Assembly: GCF_900105475.1 (NCBI RefSeq)
Contig: NZ_LT629777.1
Span: forward strand, 4,030,001 to 4,094,000
From: Pseudomonas asplenii
GTDB lineage: Bacteria; Pseudomonadota; Gammaproteobacteria; Pseudomonadales; Pseudomonadaceae
Direction: 5' to 3'
DNA: 64,000 bases
Positions 9,188-16,793 of the stretch are shown here, piece by piece. Numbering within the stretch: the first letter of the stretch is position 1; each line of letters starts with the position of its first letter. A model generated the notes under the pieces. That model made no database searches and was not told where the DNA came from. It saw nothing but the letters and a program-made list of their open reading frames with translations. A program made the position numbers and the translations under genes.

Positions 9188-10060
9188 ATGCGTCGACTCA
9201 ACTTTCATCACCTGCACTACTTCTGGGCTGTTGCCAAAGAAGGCAACCTGACGCGCGCCGCCCACTCGCTGCATGTGTCGCAATCGGCGCTGTCGACGCA
9301 AATCCGGACACTGGAAGACGATCTGGGCCACGCGCTGTTTATTCGCAGCGGTCGCAGCCTGACGCTGACCGAAGCGGGACGACTGGTGCTGGACTACGCC
9401 GAGAGCATCTTTGCCCTGGGCAGCGAATTGCAGATGACCCTGCAAGGCGCGCAGCAGGATATCCAGCCTTTACGCATCGGCGCAGTGGCAACCCTGTCGC
9501 GTAACTTTCAGGAAAACCTGCTGCGGCCCTTTCTCGGCCGTGCGCAGGTGCGCATCACCCTTGAGTCCGGCAGCCTGGAGGAGTTGCTTGACCGGCTGGC
9601 CTTACACAAACTGGATGTGGTGCTGACCAACCAGGCGGTCAGTGGCGATGGCCAGCGGGCCTGGCGCTGCCGCCTGCTGGACCGGCAGAGCGTGTGCCTG
9701 GTGGGGCAGCCCCGGACGGGGCTGGCGCCGTTCACCTTGCCTGCTGATCTGCAGCAGGCCCGCCTGATAGTGCCTGGGCGCAGCAGCGATATTCGCAGCC
9801 AGTTCGAGGTCTACTGCAACAGCCACGGCCTTAGCCCGAATATCTGTGCCGAGGTGGACGACATGGCCATGCTGCGTCTACTGGCGCGCGACTCCGGCGA
9901 CATCGCCTTGCTGCCCGCCGTGGTGGTGCAGGACGAGTTGCTCAACGGCACCCTGCAGTTGTATGCCGAGCTGCCTGAAATCGCCGAGCAGTTCTTTGCG
10001 GTTACGCTCGAACGCCATTTTGGGCTTGGTATTCTAGATGAGCTGCTTGACAAGCCTTGA
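9188..10060 (+). CDS. LysR-type regulator divergent from dabBA
   Basis: A 290-residue LysR protein with N-terminal helix-turn-helix (LTRAAHSLHVSQSALSTQIR, about residues 21-40) and an effector domain from about residue 90. The N-terminus NFHHLHYFWAVAKEGNLTRA resembles the NhaR-like branch. A GGAATTC-type ribosome site precedes the ATG. Its place beside dabBA and the shared palindrome at 9134-9150 suggest it controls that operon, perhaps in response to CO2 or bicarbonate supply. That role is inference from context. Confidence 0.85.
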   Translation: MRRLNFHHLHYFWAVAKEGNLTRAAHSLHVSQSALSTQIRTLEDDLGHALFIRSGRSLTLTEAGRLVLDYAESIFALGSELQMTLQGAQQDIQPLRIGAVATLSRNFQENLLRPFLGRAQVRITLESGSLEELLDRLALHKLDVVLTNQAVSGDGQRAWRCRLLDRQSVCLVGQPRTGLAPFTLPADLQQARLIVPGRSSDIRSQFEVYCNSHGLSPNICAEVDDMAMLRLLARDSGDIALLPAVVVQDELLNGTLQLYAELPEIAEQFFAVTLERHFGLGILDELLDKP

Positions 10061-10153
10061 TCGCAATTGATCAGACATTCAACGCGATTCAATAGTCATG
10101 CGACCATGATCGCGCGCGCAAGTCTTCAATGGTCACAAAGGGCGGTGTTCTAT

Positions 10154-10426
10154 TCAGAGATTGATGCGTTTTTCGATCGTCTGTAGTTGCCTTAGCGGGT
10201 CCCAACCACTTGGCGACGCTTGAGCTTTGCTCCACCAAAGCATTCCTTTAGATATCCATGATTTCCGCAAATCAGCATGAGCAGATGTCGCGTCATCGTA
10301 GCCAAACTGCGTACCGCAGGACGGGCACATGCCAAAAGAAGAACAACCAACCTCGTCGTAGGGAGGATCTTCAAGCCCGGGGTATCGACAAACCGGACAA
10401 AGATATGAAACGTTGCTACTCAGCAA
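10154..10426 (-). CDS. Small zinc-ribbon protein (cysteine-rich CPCC-like)
   Basis: A 90-residue protein with two CxxC knuckles (YLCPVC near residue 10 and MCPSC near residue 34) separated by DPPYDEVGCSSFG, resembling the cysteine-rich CPCC family of small zinc-ribbon proteins of unknown function. The C-terminal half carries a conserved LRKSWISKGMLWWS segment. No ATG is available: the best start is TTG at 10426, which overlaps the last codons of the upstream XRE gene, and no clear ribosome site is seen, so translation may depend on coupling. The XRE gene is probably its operon partner. Confidence 0.65.
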   Translation of the reverse strand: MLSSNVSYLCPVCRYPGLEDPPYDEVGCSSFGMCPSCGTQFGYDDATSAHADLRKSWISKGMLWWSKAQASPSGWDPLRQLQTIEKRINL

Positions 10427-10820
10427 AACAGAACTCAGTCTGTTGAGTAGTCATTGCCAAGTGCCGGGTCCGAGGTGGGGAGCGGCGCTGTGGCACTGGC
10501 GACTCTTCACCCATCGAAATCTGCAACTTCTGGAGTACTCCCGTCTGTGCCAGTTCGGCCGCCTCTTGCTCGATGCGATTCACCAAGCCCTTGATGGGCT
10601 CGCCGGTCTGCGCCCCCAGTGTGATGGCCATCAGCGTCAGCGGGCTCACGTTCAGAGGAGCACTCAACGCAGTGATCATTTCCAGAGTAGGGCAGCACTG
10701 TCCGCGTTCCAGCTTCGAGATGTACGTGCGGCTGCTGACTTCAGCGAGTTTTTTCTGCGAGAGCCCACGCGTGGCACGCATGGCTTTGAGCACCGCAGCA
10801 AAGGTTGTCTTGAGCGACAT
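10416..10820 (-). CDS. XRE-family helix-turn-helix regulator
   Basis: A 134-residue protein. Residues about 8-62 form a Cro/C1-type helix-turn-helix (LKAMRATRGLSQKKLAEVSS, then TYISKLERGQCCPTLEMITA), followed by a glutamate-rich helical tail of unknown role. It overlaps the zinc-ribbon gene by 11 bases and probably forms a two-gene unit with it. Such small regulators often control themselves. No target can be named. Confidence 0.82.
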   Translation of the reverse strand: MSLKTTFAAVLKAMRATRGLSQKKLAEVSSRTYISKLERGQCCPTLEMITALSAPLNVSPLTLMAITLGAQTGEPIKGLVNRIEQEAAELAQTGVLQKLQISMGEESPVPQRRSPPRTRHLAMTTQQTEFCFAE

Positions 10821-10985
10821 AAAACGTTCCGTGAGAGGGGGGCGTCTGTGTACCCATCGGGTTGTTCGTGTAGCGGGTTGAAGTGTTCTGGCACCGTTGA
10901 AACTAGCACGACTTGAGCCGTGATCGCTTGAACCGTTGTGTCGAGAACAGGGGTATGTTGTCTCATTGAACGAGGCGTATCAACG

Positions 10986-11028
10986 CAACCCCACAATACT
11001 GCGGCATTGCCGAAGCACTGTGGGGTTG
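10986..11028. terminator. Long hairpin after the GMC operon
   Basis: CAACCCCACA (10986-10995) pairs perfectly with 11019-11028. The loop holds a second small stem (CGGCA/TGCCG). It starts 13 nt after the GMC stop codon on the minus strand. The T-tract is missing, so termination is only probable. Confidence 0.5.
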
Positions 11029-11040
11029 GTATGACAGCGC

Positions 11041-13299
11041 CTACACCGTCCCGAAACGCACCTCCACCGACAGACTGCCCTGGTTATCGCTCAGGCCAGC
11101 CCCGTAACGCCCGTCCAGATCGTCATTGATGCACAATTGCAACTCCCCCTGCTGGCCACGTGGCAATTGCGCCTGGTTGCCGACCAGGAACGGCACGCCG
11201 CTGTTGCCGATACGCCCGATCAATGCTCCTTCCGGTTGACCGGACAAGGTATAGCCGGGCTTGGCGATCAACCCTGGGTGGCCCGCCGCGTTGACCATCC
11301 CGGTGGCCGGGTTGGCCGTCCACTGCCCACCGATGCACACCGCCAGTTGCCAGCTCTGCCCGTTGACCTGCACGCCGGTGCTCTGCCAGGCCTGGTTGGC
11401 CTGCACCTGCACGGTACGCTTGAGCAGATCGCTGGCGACCACGTCTGCTGCCTGGAAGGTCAGCGCGGTGATGGTCAAGGTCGGGTTGGCGGTTCCGGTG
11501 GTGGGGAACACTCCATCACCGACCAGGAACAGGTTGGGGTGGTCCCAGCTGCGCTGGTCCTTGTCCACCACCGACTTGGTGCGGTCCGAGCCCATGCGGT
11601 AGGTGCCCATCAGGTGGCCAGCGCCGAAGAACGCGTAGTTCTGGCCGTCGTACTCGAACACCGTTTGCGAGCCGGGCTCGAGCTTGGGGTTCAGGTTGGT
11701 CAGCTCGGTGGCGCCCATCAGCTTGGTGATGATATGCGTGGCGGCCAGGCGCGCCTGCTTGAAGCCCTTCCTGGTGTATTCGGACAGTTCGTAGGTGATC
11801 TGTGGCCGAGGCAGGCCCAAACCGTCGGTGAACTCCGTGCTCCTCTCCACCCGGCACAGCGCATTGTCGGGATCTTTCTCCACCTGTTCGATCAGGAAGC
11901 CCAGACGGAATTGGCGGGTCAGTACGCTGTTGAGCTGCTGCACCAGCGTCTTGCCGGACAGCGCCAGGTTTTTGGGGTTAGCGCCGCCGTGGTTGGTGCC
12001 GTCGATGAAATCGCAGACCGAGGTGTAGGGGTCATTCACCGACCAGTTCCAACCCTCGTTGCCGATCTCGATACGCCAGGCGGCACGCTGGCTGCGGAAC
12101 GGGCCATCGCGCATGTCCTCGATCCCCGAGGTGGACAACGGCCCGCGGAACGGGAACAGTGGCTTGCCTTCGGGCATAAGACCCCAGGCCAAGTACACTG
12201 GGTGGTCGGCCAACGCCTGGCCGACCTGGCCGCTGCTGTTGGCGACCCCTTTAGGGCTGTTCGGGCCGATGGAATTGAGCAGCAGCTTCGGCGTTTCGAT
12301 CGCGTGGGCGGCGATCACGTAGCGCTTGCCCTGGGCCGTGCCGTTGTGGCGCGTGCCATCGTTCTGGTACTGAATGAAATCGATACCCGTGACCCCATTG
12401 GCATCGACCTGCACCTGGCTCGCCACACTCTGGTAGAGGATGCGCACGTTGCCGGTATCCAGCGCCTTGGCCATCGTCACGGTGGCATCGTACTTGGCCT
12501 GGATCGGGCAGATCGGCGTGCAGCTGGTGTTGCCAGCGCACACCCGGCGGCCGTTGTCGCTCTGCGAGTTGCGCCCGGCCGGGGTCTGCCGGACGTTGAG
12601 GGTGACACTTGGGTATGGCTTGTCGTCGGGCGCCTTCTCCGGGCTCTGGTACACCGTGCCCGTGACGTTCTTGCCCAGGCCCTGGTCGACCAGCGACGGC
12701 GGGATGCCGTGCATGCTGTATTCATAGCCCTGCGGGAAGGTCACGCCCAGGTAGGTCTGCGAGGCGACATCGGCGGACACGCCCATCTCCTCCTCGGCGC
12801 GGCAGTAGGCGGTCTGCAGGTCGTCGTAGCTGATCGGCCAGTCGACCCCGACGTTGTACGCAGTGCGCATGCGAAAGTCGTTGGGCAACAGGCGCAAGGC
12901 CGTGCCCATCCAGTGCCACATGGTGCCGCCGCCTACCCGCTCGTAGGTGCTGGCGAACAGTTGCGGCCCCTTCTGTACCAGATAGCTCTTCTGCGCCTTG
13001 TTCGGGTCGGTGCTACTGGCGGTGATCAAGTCCTGAATAGTCGCTCGCGGGGCGAACTGCGTGGCTGGGGTCTGCTCGGTCTGCTCCGGTGGGTATGGCG
13101 ACTCGGGCGACTTGAGCACGGCGGTGTAGAAACGCTCCAGGTACTCGCTGCGGTTCGGCGGAATCGCCGGGCCCGACTCGAGCACCAGCACTTTCAAGCC
13201 GGCCAGGCCCAACTGATAGGCCATGACGCTGCCGGCCATGCCGGCGCCCACGACGATCACATCGGCGGTTTCGATGTTCTGGGTTGGTAGATTGCTCAT
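11041..13299 (-). CDS. GMC flavoprotein dehydrogenase with C-terminal LecA-like lectin domain
   Basis: A 752-residue FAD enzyme. Residues about 12-30 hold the Rossmann motif (VIVVGAGMAGSV). The middle has GGGTMWHWMG, and the C-terminal catalytic segment includes GHLMGTYRMG and FPTTGTANPTLTITAL near residue 600, as in membrane sugar/polyol dehydrogenases of the GMC family. Unlike those, about 120 residues follow (636-752) that match the LecA (PA-IL) galactose lectin fold: EGALIGRIGNSG, INDD and SDNQGSLSVEV correspond to LecA's strand and calcium-loop segments. The start at 13299 overlaps the preceding gene as ATGA. Together with the small subunit and cytochrome c it probably oxidises a sugar or polyol in the periplasm. 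The substrate is unknown. Confidence 0.85.
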   Translation of the reverse strand: MSNLPTQNIETADVIVVGAGMAGSVMAYQLGLAGLKVLVLESGPAIPPNRSEYLERFYTAVLKSPESPYPPEQTEQTPATQFAPRATIQDLITASSTDPNKAQKSYLVQKGPQLFASTYERVGGGTMWHWMGTALRLLPNDFRMRTAYNVGVDWPISYDDLQTAYCRAEEEMGVSADVASQTYLGVTFPQGYEYSMHGIPPSLVDQGLGKNVTGTVYQSPEKAPDDKPYPSVTLNVRQTPAGRNSQSDNGRRVCAGNTSCTPICPIQAKYDATVTMAKALDTGNVRILYQSVASQVQVDANGVTGIDFIQYQNDGTRHNGTAQGKRYVIAAHAIETPKLLLNSIGPNSPKGVANSSGQVGQALADHPVYLAWGLMPEGKPLFPFRGPLSTSGIEDMRDGPFRSQRAAWRIEIGNEGWNWSVNDPYTSVCDFIDGTNHGGANPKNLALSGKTLVQQLNSVLTRQFRLGFLIEQVEKDPDNALCRVERSTEFTDGLGLPRPQITYELSEYTRKGFKQARLAATHIITKLMGATELTNLNPKLEPGSQTVFEYDGQNYAFFGAGHLMGTYRMGSDRTKSVVDKDQRSWDHPNLFLVGDGVFPTTGTANPTLTITALTFQAADVVASDLLKRTVQVQANQAWQSTGVQVNGQSWQLAVCIGGQWTANPATGMVNAAGHPGLIAKPGYTLSGQPEGALIGRIGNSGVPFLVGNQAQLPRGQQGELQLCINDDLDGRYGAGLSDNQGSLSVEVRFGTV

Positions 13300-13787
13300 G
13301 GCTGCTGCCCTTCCTTGGCGTCGACACCGGTGAATTGCTTGAGGGTCGGTGGCTGTTCGGCCCAGTAGCCGAAGTGGTACTGGCTGTAGCCCATGGGGTG
13401 GGATTGGGCGATCTTCCACGCCCAGCTTTCCTTGTAGGCCTGGTCGGAGACCACGCGGGTATCACCCTTGTGGGCGTTGTCCTGGTCATAAGGCTGGTAC
13501 CAACTGCCAAGCAGCCACAGCTTCATGATCGAGCGGGCCCCCTGGGCGATCTGCGGGTCCGAGTTGCCGAGCACGGCGCTAGCGATTTGCTCAGGCGGTT
13601 GGCTCTTGATGCGGGCGTACAGCTCCAGCAGGTTGCTGAACGCTACGGTGCCCATGCCTTGCTGGGCAGTGGCGTAGAACAGCGGCGGCAGGTTGATCGG
13701 GTCGACGGACGGCGCGAGCAGGTCGGCCGCAAGGCCGGTGAGTATGGCGGACAGGTCGATGAAGTTCTGCAGGTTCGGGACACTCAT
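13296..13787 (-). CDS. Small subunit of membrane FAD dehydrogenase (sorbitol/fructose dehydrogenase type)
   Basis: A 163-residue protein resembling the small subunits of FAD-dependent sorbitol/fructose/gluconate dehydrogenases, which help export and assemble the flavoprotein. Visible family segments are LSAILTGL near the N-terminus, IMKLWLLGSWY around residue 95, and the C-terminal SWAWKIAQSHPMGYSQYHFG. The start at 13787 has AGGAG at the right distance, while the longer frame lies inside the cytochrome gene. It sits 4 nt after the cytochrome stop and overlaps the GMC gene by 4 bases. No obvious Tat signal is seen at the start, which differs from several characterised relatives. Confidence 0.75.
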   Translation of the reverse strand: MSVPNLQNFIDLSAILTGLAADLLAPSVDPINLPPLFYATAQQGMGTVAFSNLLELYARIKSQPPEQIASAVLGNSDPQIAQGARSIMKLWLLGSWYQPYDQDNAHKGDTRVVSDQAYKESWAWKIAQSHPMGYSQYHFGYWAEQPPTLKQFTGVDAKEGQQP

Positions 13788-13791
13788 GGCA

Positions 13792-15132
13792 TCACTCCTT
13801 GGCGCCGGTGGATTGGGCACGTTCAAGCAGGAAGGTGAAATCGGCGAAGCTGGTGCGCGGGGACTGGGTCACCCGGGTGGTCGCGTTGTTGTGGCACTCC
13901 ATGCAACTGGACGAGGCCTGTGGCGTGGTGCCCTGGTTGTAGGTTTCCAGGGTGGCGTTGGCCAGGAAGGACGGGGCAGGCGTGCCCAGCGGGTTGGTCG
14001 GCGACGGCACTTGGCAATCCTTGGCCGGGTCGGTCGGCCACTGGGTGCTGATCAACTGGTAGTTGGCCCAGACCGTGCCCTTGAGCGCGCCTTGCCACTG
14101 CGCGTTGAGCTGTTGGGTCGCGACGGTGAGCGGGATTTCCCGCACGATCTGCGAAGGCGTGGCTTTCTTCGACGGGTCCCATGGCTGCGCTGGCGGTTCG
14201 TTCACCGGTCGGTCGCTGGCCTGGGCGTTATAGAACAGGTAGGGGCCCTTGCGCTCGTTCATCGGCGTGGTCTTTTCCGGTACGTTGCGCACGTGCTCGA
14301 AGCTCGACCATACCCACTGCGGCGCACCTTTGGTCTTGTGCACGATGTGCAGGCCGACCAGCCCGACCTTCTGTGCGCTGCACGACTCGGGGATCACCGC
14401 ACCCTTGTTCGGGTCGGCGTTGCCGGGGGTGTAGACCAAGGCGTCGACGGCGTGGAAGTCCTGCGGGTTGTCGTTGCCGCCGAGTACCTTCCAGGACGAC
14501 TTGACCATGATCGCGCCGACCTGCTGGTCTTTCTTCGAACCGCAGGAGAAGGCGATGCGGTTGTCGGCCTTGGTGAAGAATGACTGCTGGCCTTCCTTGC
14601 TGTAGAGACCATTGTTGACGATGTCGTTGAACATCGGCTGGTTGACCATGATCGCGTTGCGCGTGTAGGTGCCGTTCTGGTCCACCAGTGGGCCGGTCTT
14701 GAACGGCTGGATGAACTCGTCGAGCACACCGGCGACCTTGCCCATCTGTTGCAATACGGGCAGGTCACCCTTGCCTTGGCAGGCTGCGGGTAGCGGCGCC
14801 TTCTGGTTCCACGCGACCGGCTTCTTGCCTTGGGGCAGGAAAATCTCGTAGCTCTCCTTCCACGACTCCCAAACCGTCTGCCCCGGCGCGCCGATCTTCG
14901 CCGAGGTGTTGGCGCTGCCGTCGGCGTTGGCGGGCCAGTTCAGGGCGACGAAGGTCTGCCACGAAAGCACGTCGAAATCGTGTTGCAGGTTGTCCAGGGT
15001 GAAGGGGGCGTTGGCGGTGACGTCGAAGGGAATCGCAGGTGACAGCACCGGCGGGCTGGCCGCATCGGCCATGGCGAGCGCGCTGGTGAAGCTTGCACCC
15101 AGGCACGCCAACCGTTTCAGGGTTATTTTCAT
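13792..15132 (-). CDS. Secreted cytochrome c family protein (single CxxCH)
   Basis: A 446-residue exported protein: signal peptide at residues 1-24 (LACLGASFTSALAMADA), a long domain rich in tryptophan (SWQTFVALNWPA), and one haem-binding CMECH near residue 410. It heads the operon with the small subunit and GMC dehydrogenase, so it is probably their electron acceptor. The classical partner in acetic acid bacteria has three CxxCH motifs; here only one is present, so electron transfer to the quinone pool must differ. The family appears in Pseudomonas beside GMC genes but has no assigned function that I can name. Confidence 0.72.
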   Translation of the reverse strand: MKITLKRLACLGASFTSALAMADAASPPVLSPAIPFDVTANAPFTLDNLQHDFDVLSWQTFVALNWPANADGSANTSAKIGAPGQTVWESWKESYEIFLPQGKKPVAWNQKAPLPAACQGKGDLPVLQQMGKVAGVLDEFIQPFKTGPLVDQNGTYTRNAIMVNQPMFNDIVNNGLYSKEGQQSFFTKADNRIAFSCGSKKDQQVGAIMVKSSWKVLGGNDNPQDFHAVDALVYTPGNADPNKGAVIPESCSAQKVGLVGLHIVHKTKGAPQWVWSSFEHVRNVPEKTTPMNERKGPYLFYNAQASDRPVNEPPAQPWDPSKKATPSQIVREIPLTVATQQLNAQWQGALKGTVWANYQLISTQWPTDPAKDCQVPSPTNPLGTPAPSFLANATLETYNQGTTPQASSSCMECHNNATTRVTQSPRTSFADFTFLLERAQSTGAKE

Positions 15133-15489
15133 TATCGTCTCCTCAGCAGATAAAGCGTCGGGACGAGGCGTACGGGCCCTTCATGGACCGAATGTTCAGC
15201 GTCGTCCCTGACGCTAGGCTGGAGGCTAGTCGTTGCAGTAACCCCCTCAGAGATATCCGACTAACGGTTGGGACAAAGCAGGGATCGTCGCACAGCGGCA
15301 GACGCTCTCTGGCGGCCAAGGTGTAGGCGGCAACTGGCGATGTTGAAACGGTGCAGACCATCCTGGTGAATCGCCCACAGTTTCGTAGATACCCCTTCGT
15401 AGATACCCCTAGGCCACTGCGAGGCAGCCGCTTTTGGCTGTGGATTCAACCGTTCTACGTCAGCTCAGGGGCGAAAGCTGCTTGCTCCA
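15133..15489. other. Intergenic region upstream of the dehydrogenase operon
   Basis: About 357 bases without a gene. It must hold the promoter of the leftward dehydrogenase operon. The one structure seen is the tandem 14-bp repeat at 15382-15409. Confidence 0.5.
15382..15409. repeat. Tandem 14-bp direct repeat
   Basis: TTCGTAGATACCCC occurs twice head to tail (15382-15395 and 15396-15409). It lies 250 nt upstream of the cytochrome gene start. It could be a regulator-binding direct repeat (AraC proteins bind such sites) or replication slippage. Confidence 0.7.
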
Positions 15490-16359
15490 CTATTGCAGCG
15501 GAATATACACATCTGTTTGCCATTGATCCCGAGGTGTCTCGGGATAGACGCTCAGGTAATTGAAGAACAGCGGCTGGTCACGAAGTTCCTCTCCACTGCC
15601 AGGAAGCCAATCGCGGTAAATCGGATAGATCGTTTCGCCGATGTGATCCGGTGACCCCACGTGTCGCATTACGACGCAGCGACCGCCAGGAATGACGATC
15701 TCGCGCACGCCGAATTCATTCGGTATCACGTCCTTGTGAATCTCGCCGCAGATTGCGAAGCGGAATGCTTGCGCAGGTGTGGTATCGGGATTGCCATAGG
15801 GAATGCCAAAGCTGCGGCTCGATGCCACTGGCGACTGTCCGCTCTGCTTGCGCCACTCGATGAACTTGCGCACGCTCTCATTGACGAGCCCGGCGGGTCC
15901 GCAGTGTTCAAGCGCTGCGACCCTGACTTCAGGGAATTCCACGATTCGTATTTGCATGATGATAGCCCTGGAAAAGTGAGGGATTGCGAATACCGCGTTC
16001 CAGACCTGCCAGTTCGGTTCCTTCCTGAACGCACTCGGCGTCGTACCGAACGCCCGCCTGAATGCCCTGCAAAATGCCTCGGGACTTTCAAAACCGGCAC
16101 CGAGTGCAGCGTCCAGTACCGAGTGATCAGCGAGGGCGGCCAGGCGATGTGCCGCGCGTCGTAGTCGCATCAGTTGCACGTAACGTGAGACAGGCACTCC
16201 AACGAACGCGGTGAATTGTCTATGGAAGTGAAACACCGAAAAGTTCGCCACATGGCTCAACACCTTCACCGACAGATCACCTTCGAGATTGGCATCAATG
16301 TAGGCGAGTACGGCGTTGAAGCGTTTCGTGTAAGCGAAATGGGTCGGCATGTCAGACAC
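15490..16359 (-). CDS. AraC-family regulator with GyrI-like effector domain
   Basis: A 289-residue protein in the Rob/SoxS-like layout. Residues 1-110 are the two helix-turn-helix AraC domain (VLSHVANFSVFHFHRQFTAF, then LGAGFESPEAFCRAFRRAFG). Residues about 130-289 are a GyrI-like/SOUL-type small-molecule-binding domain beginning IRIVEFPEVRVAALEHCGPA. The start is GTG at 16359, with AGGAG nine bases before it; the ATG at 16350 is a less well-spaced alternative. Proteins of this build often respond to toxic organic compounds, but the target here is unknown. It could act on the downstream dehydrogenase operon, which lies on the same strand. Confidence 0.85.
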   Translation of the reverse strand: MSDMPTHFAYTKRFNAVLAYIDANLEGDLSVKVLSHVANFSVFHFHRQFTAFVGVPVSRYVQLMRLRRAAHRLAALADHSVLDAALGAGFESPEAFCRAFRRAFGTTPSAFRKEPNWQVWNAVFAIPHFSRAIIMQIRIVEFPEVRVAALEHCGPAGLVNESVRKFIEWRKQSGQSPVASSRSFGIPYGNPDTTPAQAFRFAICGEIHKDVIPNEFGVREIVIPGGRCVVMRHVGSPDHIGETIYPIYRDWLPGSGEELRDQPLFFNYLSVYPETPRDQWQTDVYIPLQ

Positions 16360-16467
16360 AAGGAGCAGCTCCTGGAAGTACGGTCGCCAATAGAGTCGAC
16401 TATAGCGACACGAACCGCCTAGCCGCGCTTGCTCAAGGGGCCGTTCCCACCTTGAGGTGTGAAAACG

Positions 16468-16746
16468 TTAGCCCTCGCTGCTGCTTCTGCCTTGCGGCAT
16501 GCCCAGAGCATCGACGACTTCGTCGATGAAGTGCCTGACCTTTGCTGAGGGACGACGGTCGGTGGGGTAGATCAGGTTGACGGGGTAGGTGGGCCCTTCG
16601 AAGTCCTCAAAGAGTACGACCCATTCACCTCGTTGCACGTAGGGCATGAGCACGTCCTCGACACAGAGCGTGATGCCGAAATCCGACAATGCCGCGTTCA
16701 CCTTGGCCAGGGTAAACCGACACTGTTCCCAGTGGAGAATTTTCAC
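16468..16746 (-). pseudogene. C-terminal fragment of a LysR regulator
   Basis: About 80 residues matching the last third of a LysR effector domain (FGITLCVEDVLMPYVQRGEW, then YPTDRRPSAKVRHFIDEVVD). The DNA-binding domain and the first half of the effector domain are absent. Similarity begins just beside the terminator at 16748-16781, so a deletion or insertion junction lies close to 16740. The GTG at 16746 gives an open frame, but a functional product is unlikely. Confidence 0.7.
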
Positions 16747-16747
16747 G

Positions 16748-16781
16748 AAAAAAACCGGCCAGAGTGTAGGCCGGTTTTTTT
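16748..16781. terminator. Bidirectional terminator after the TonB-dependent receptor
   Basis: A-tract, ACCGGCC, 8-nt loop, GGCCGGT, T-tract. The perfect stem with A and T runs works on both strands. It lies 13 nt beyond the receptor stop codon. Confidence 0.9.
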
Positions 16782-16793
16782 GTTTGAGCCGCT

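Noticed and set aside
11137..13290. Very long open frame (717 codons) on the plus strand
   Set aside because: It is antisense to the GMC gene, has no family resemblance or ribosome site, and is the usual third-codon-GC shadow.
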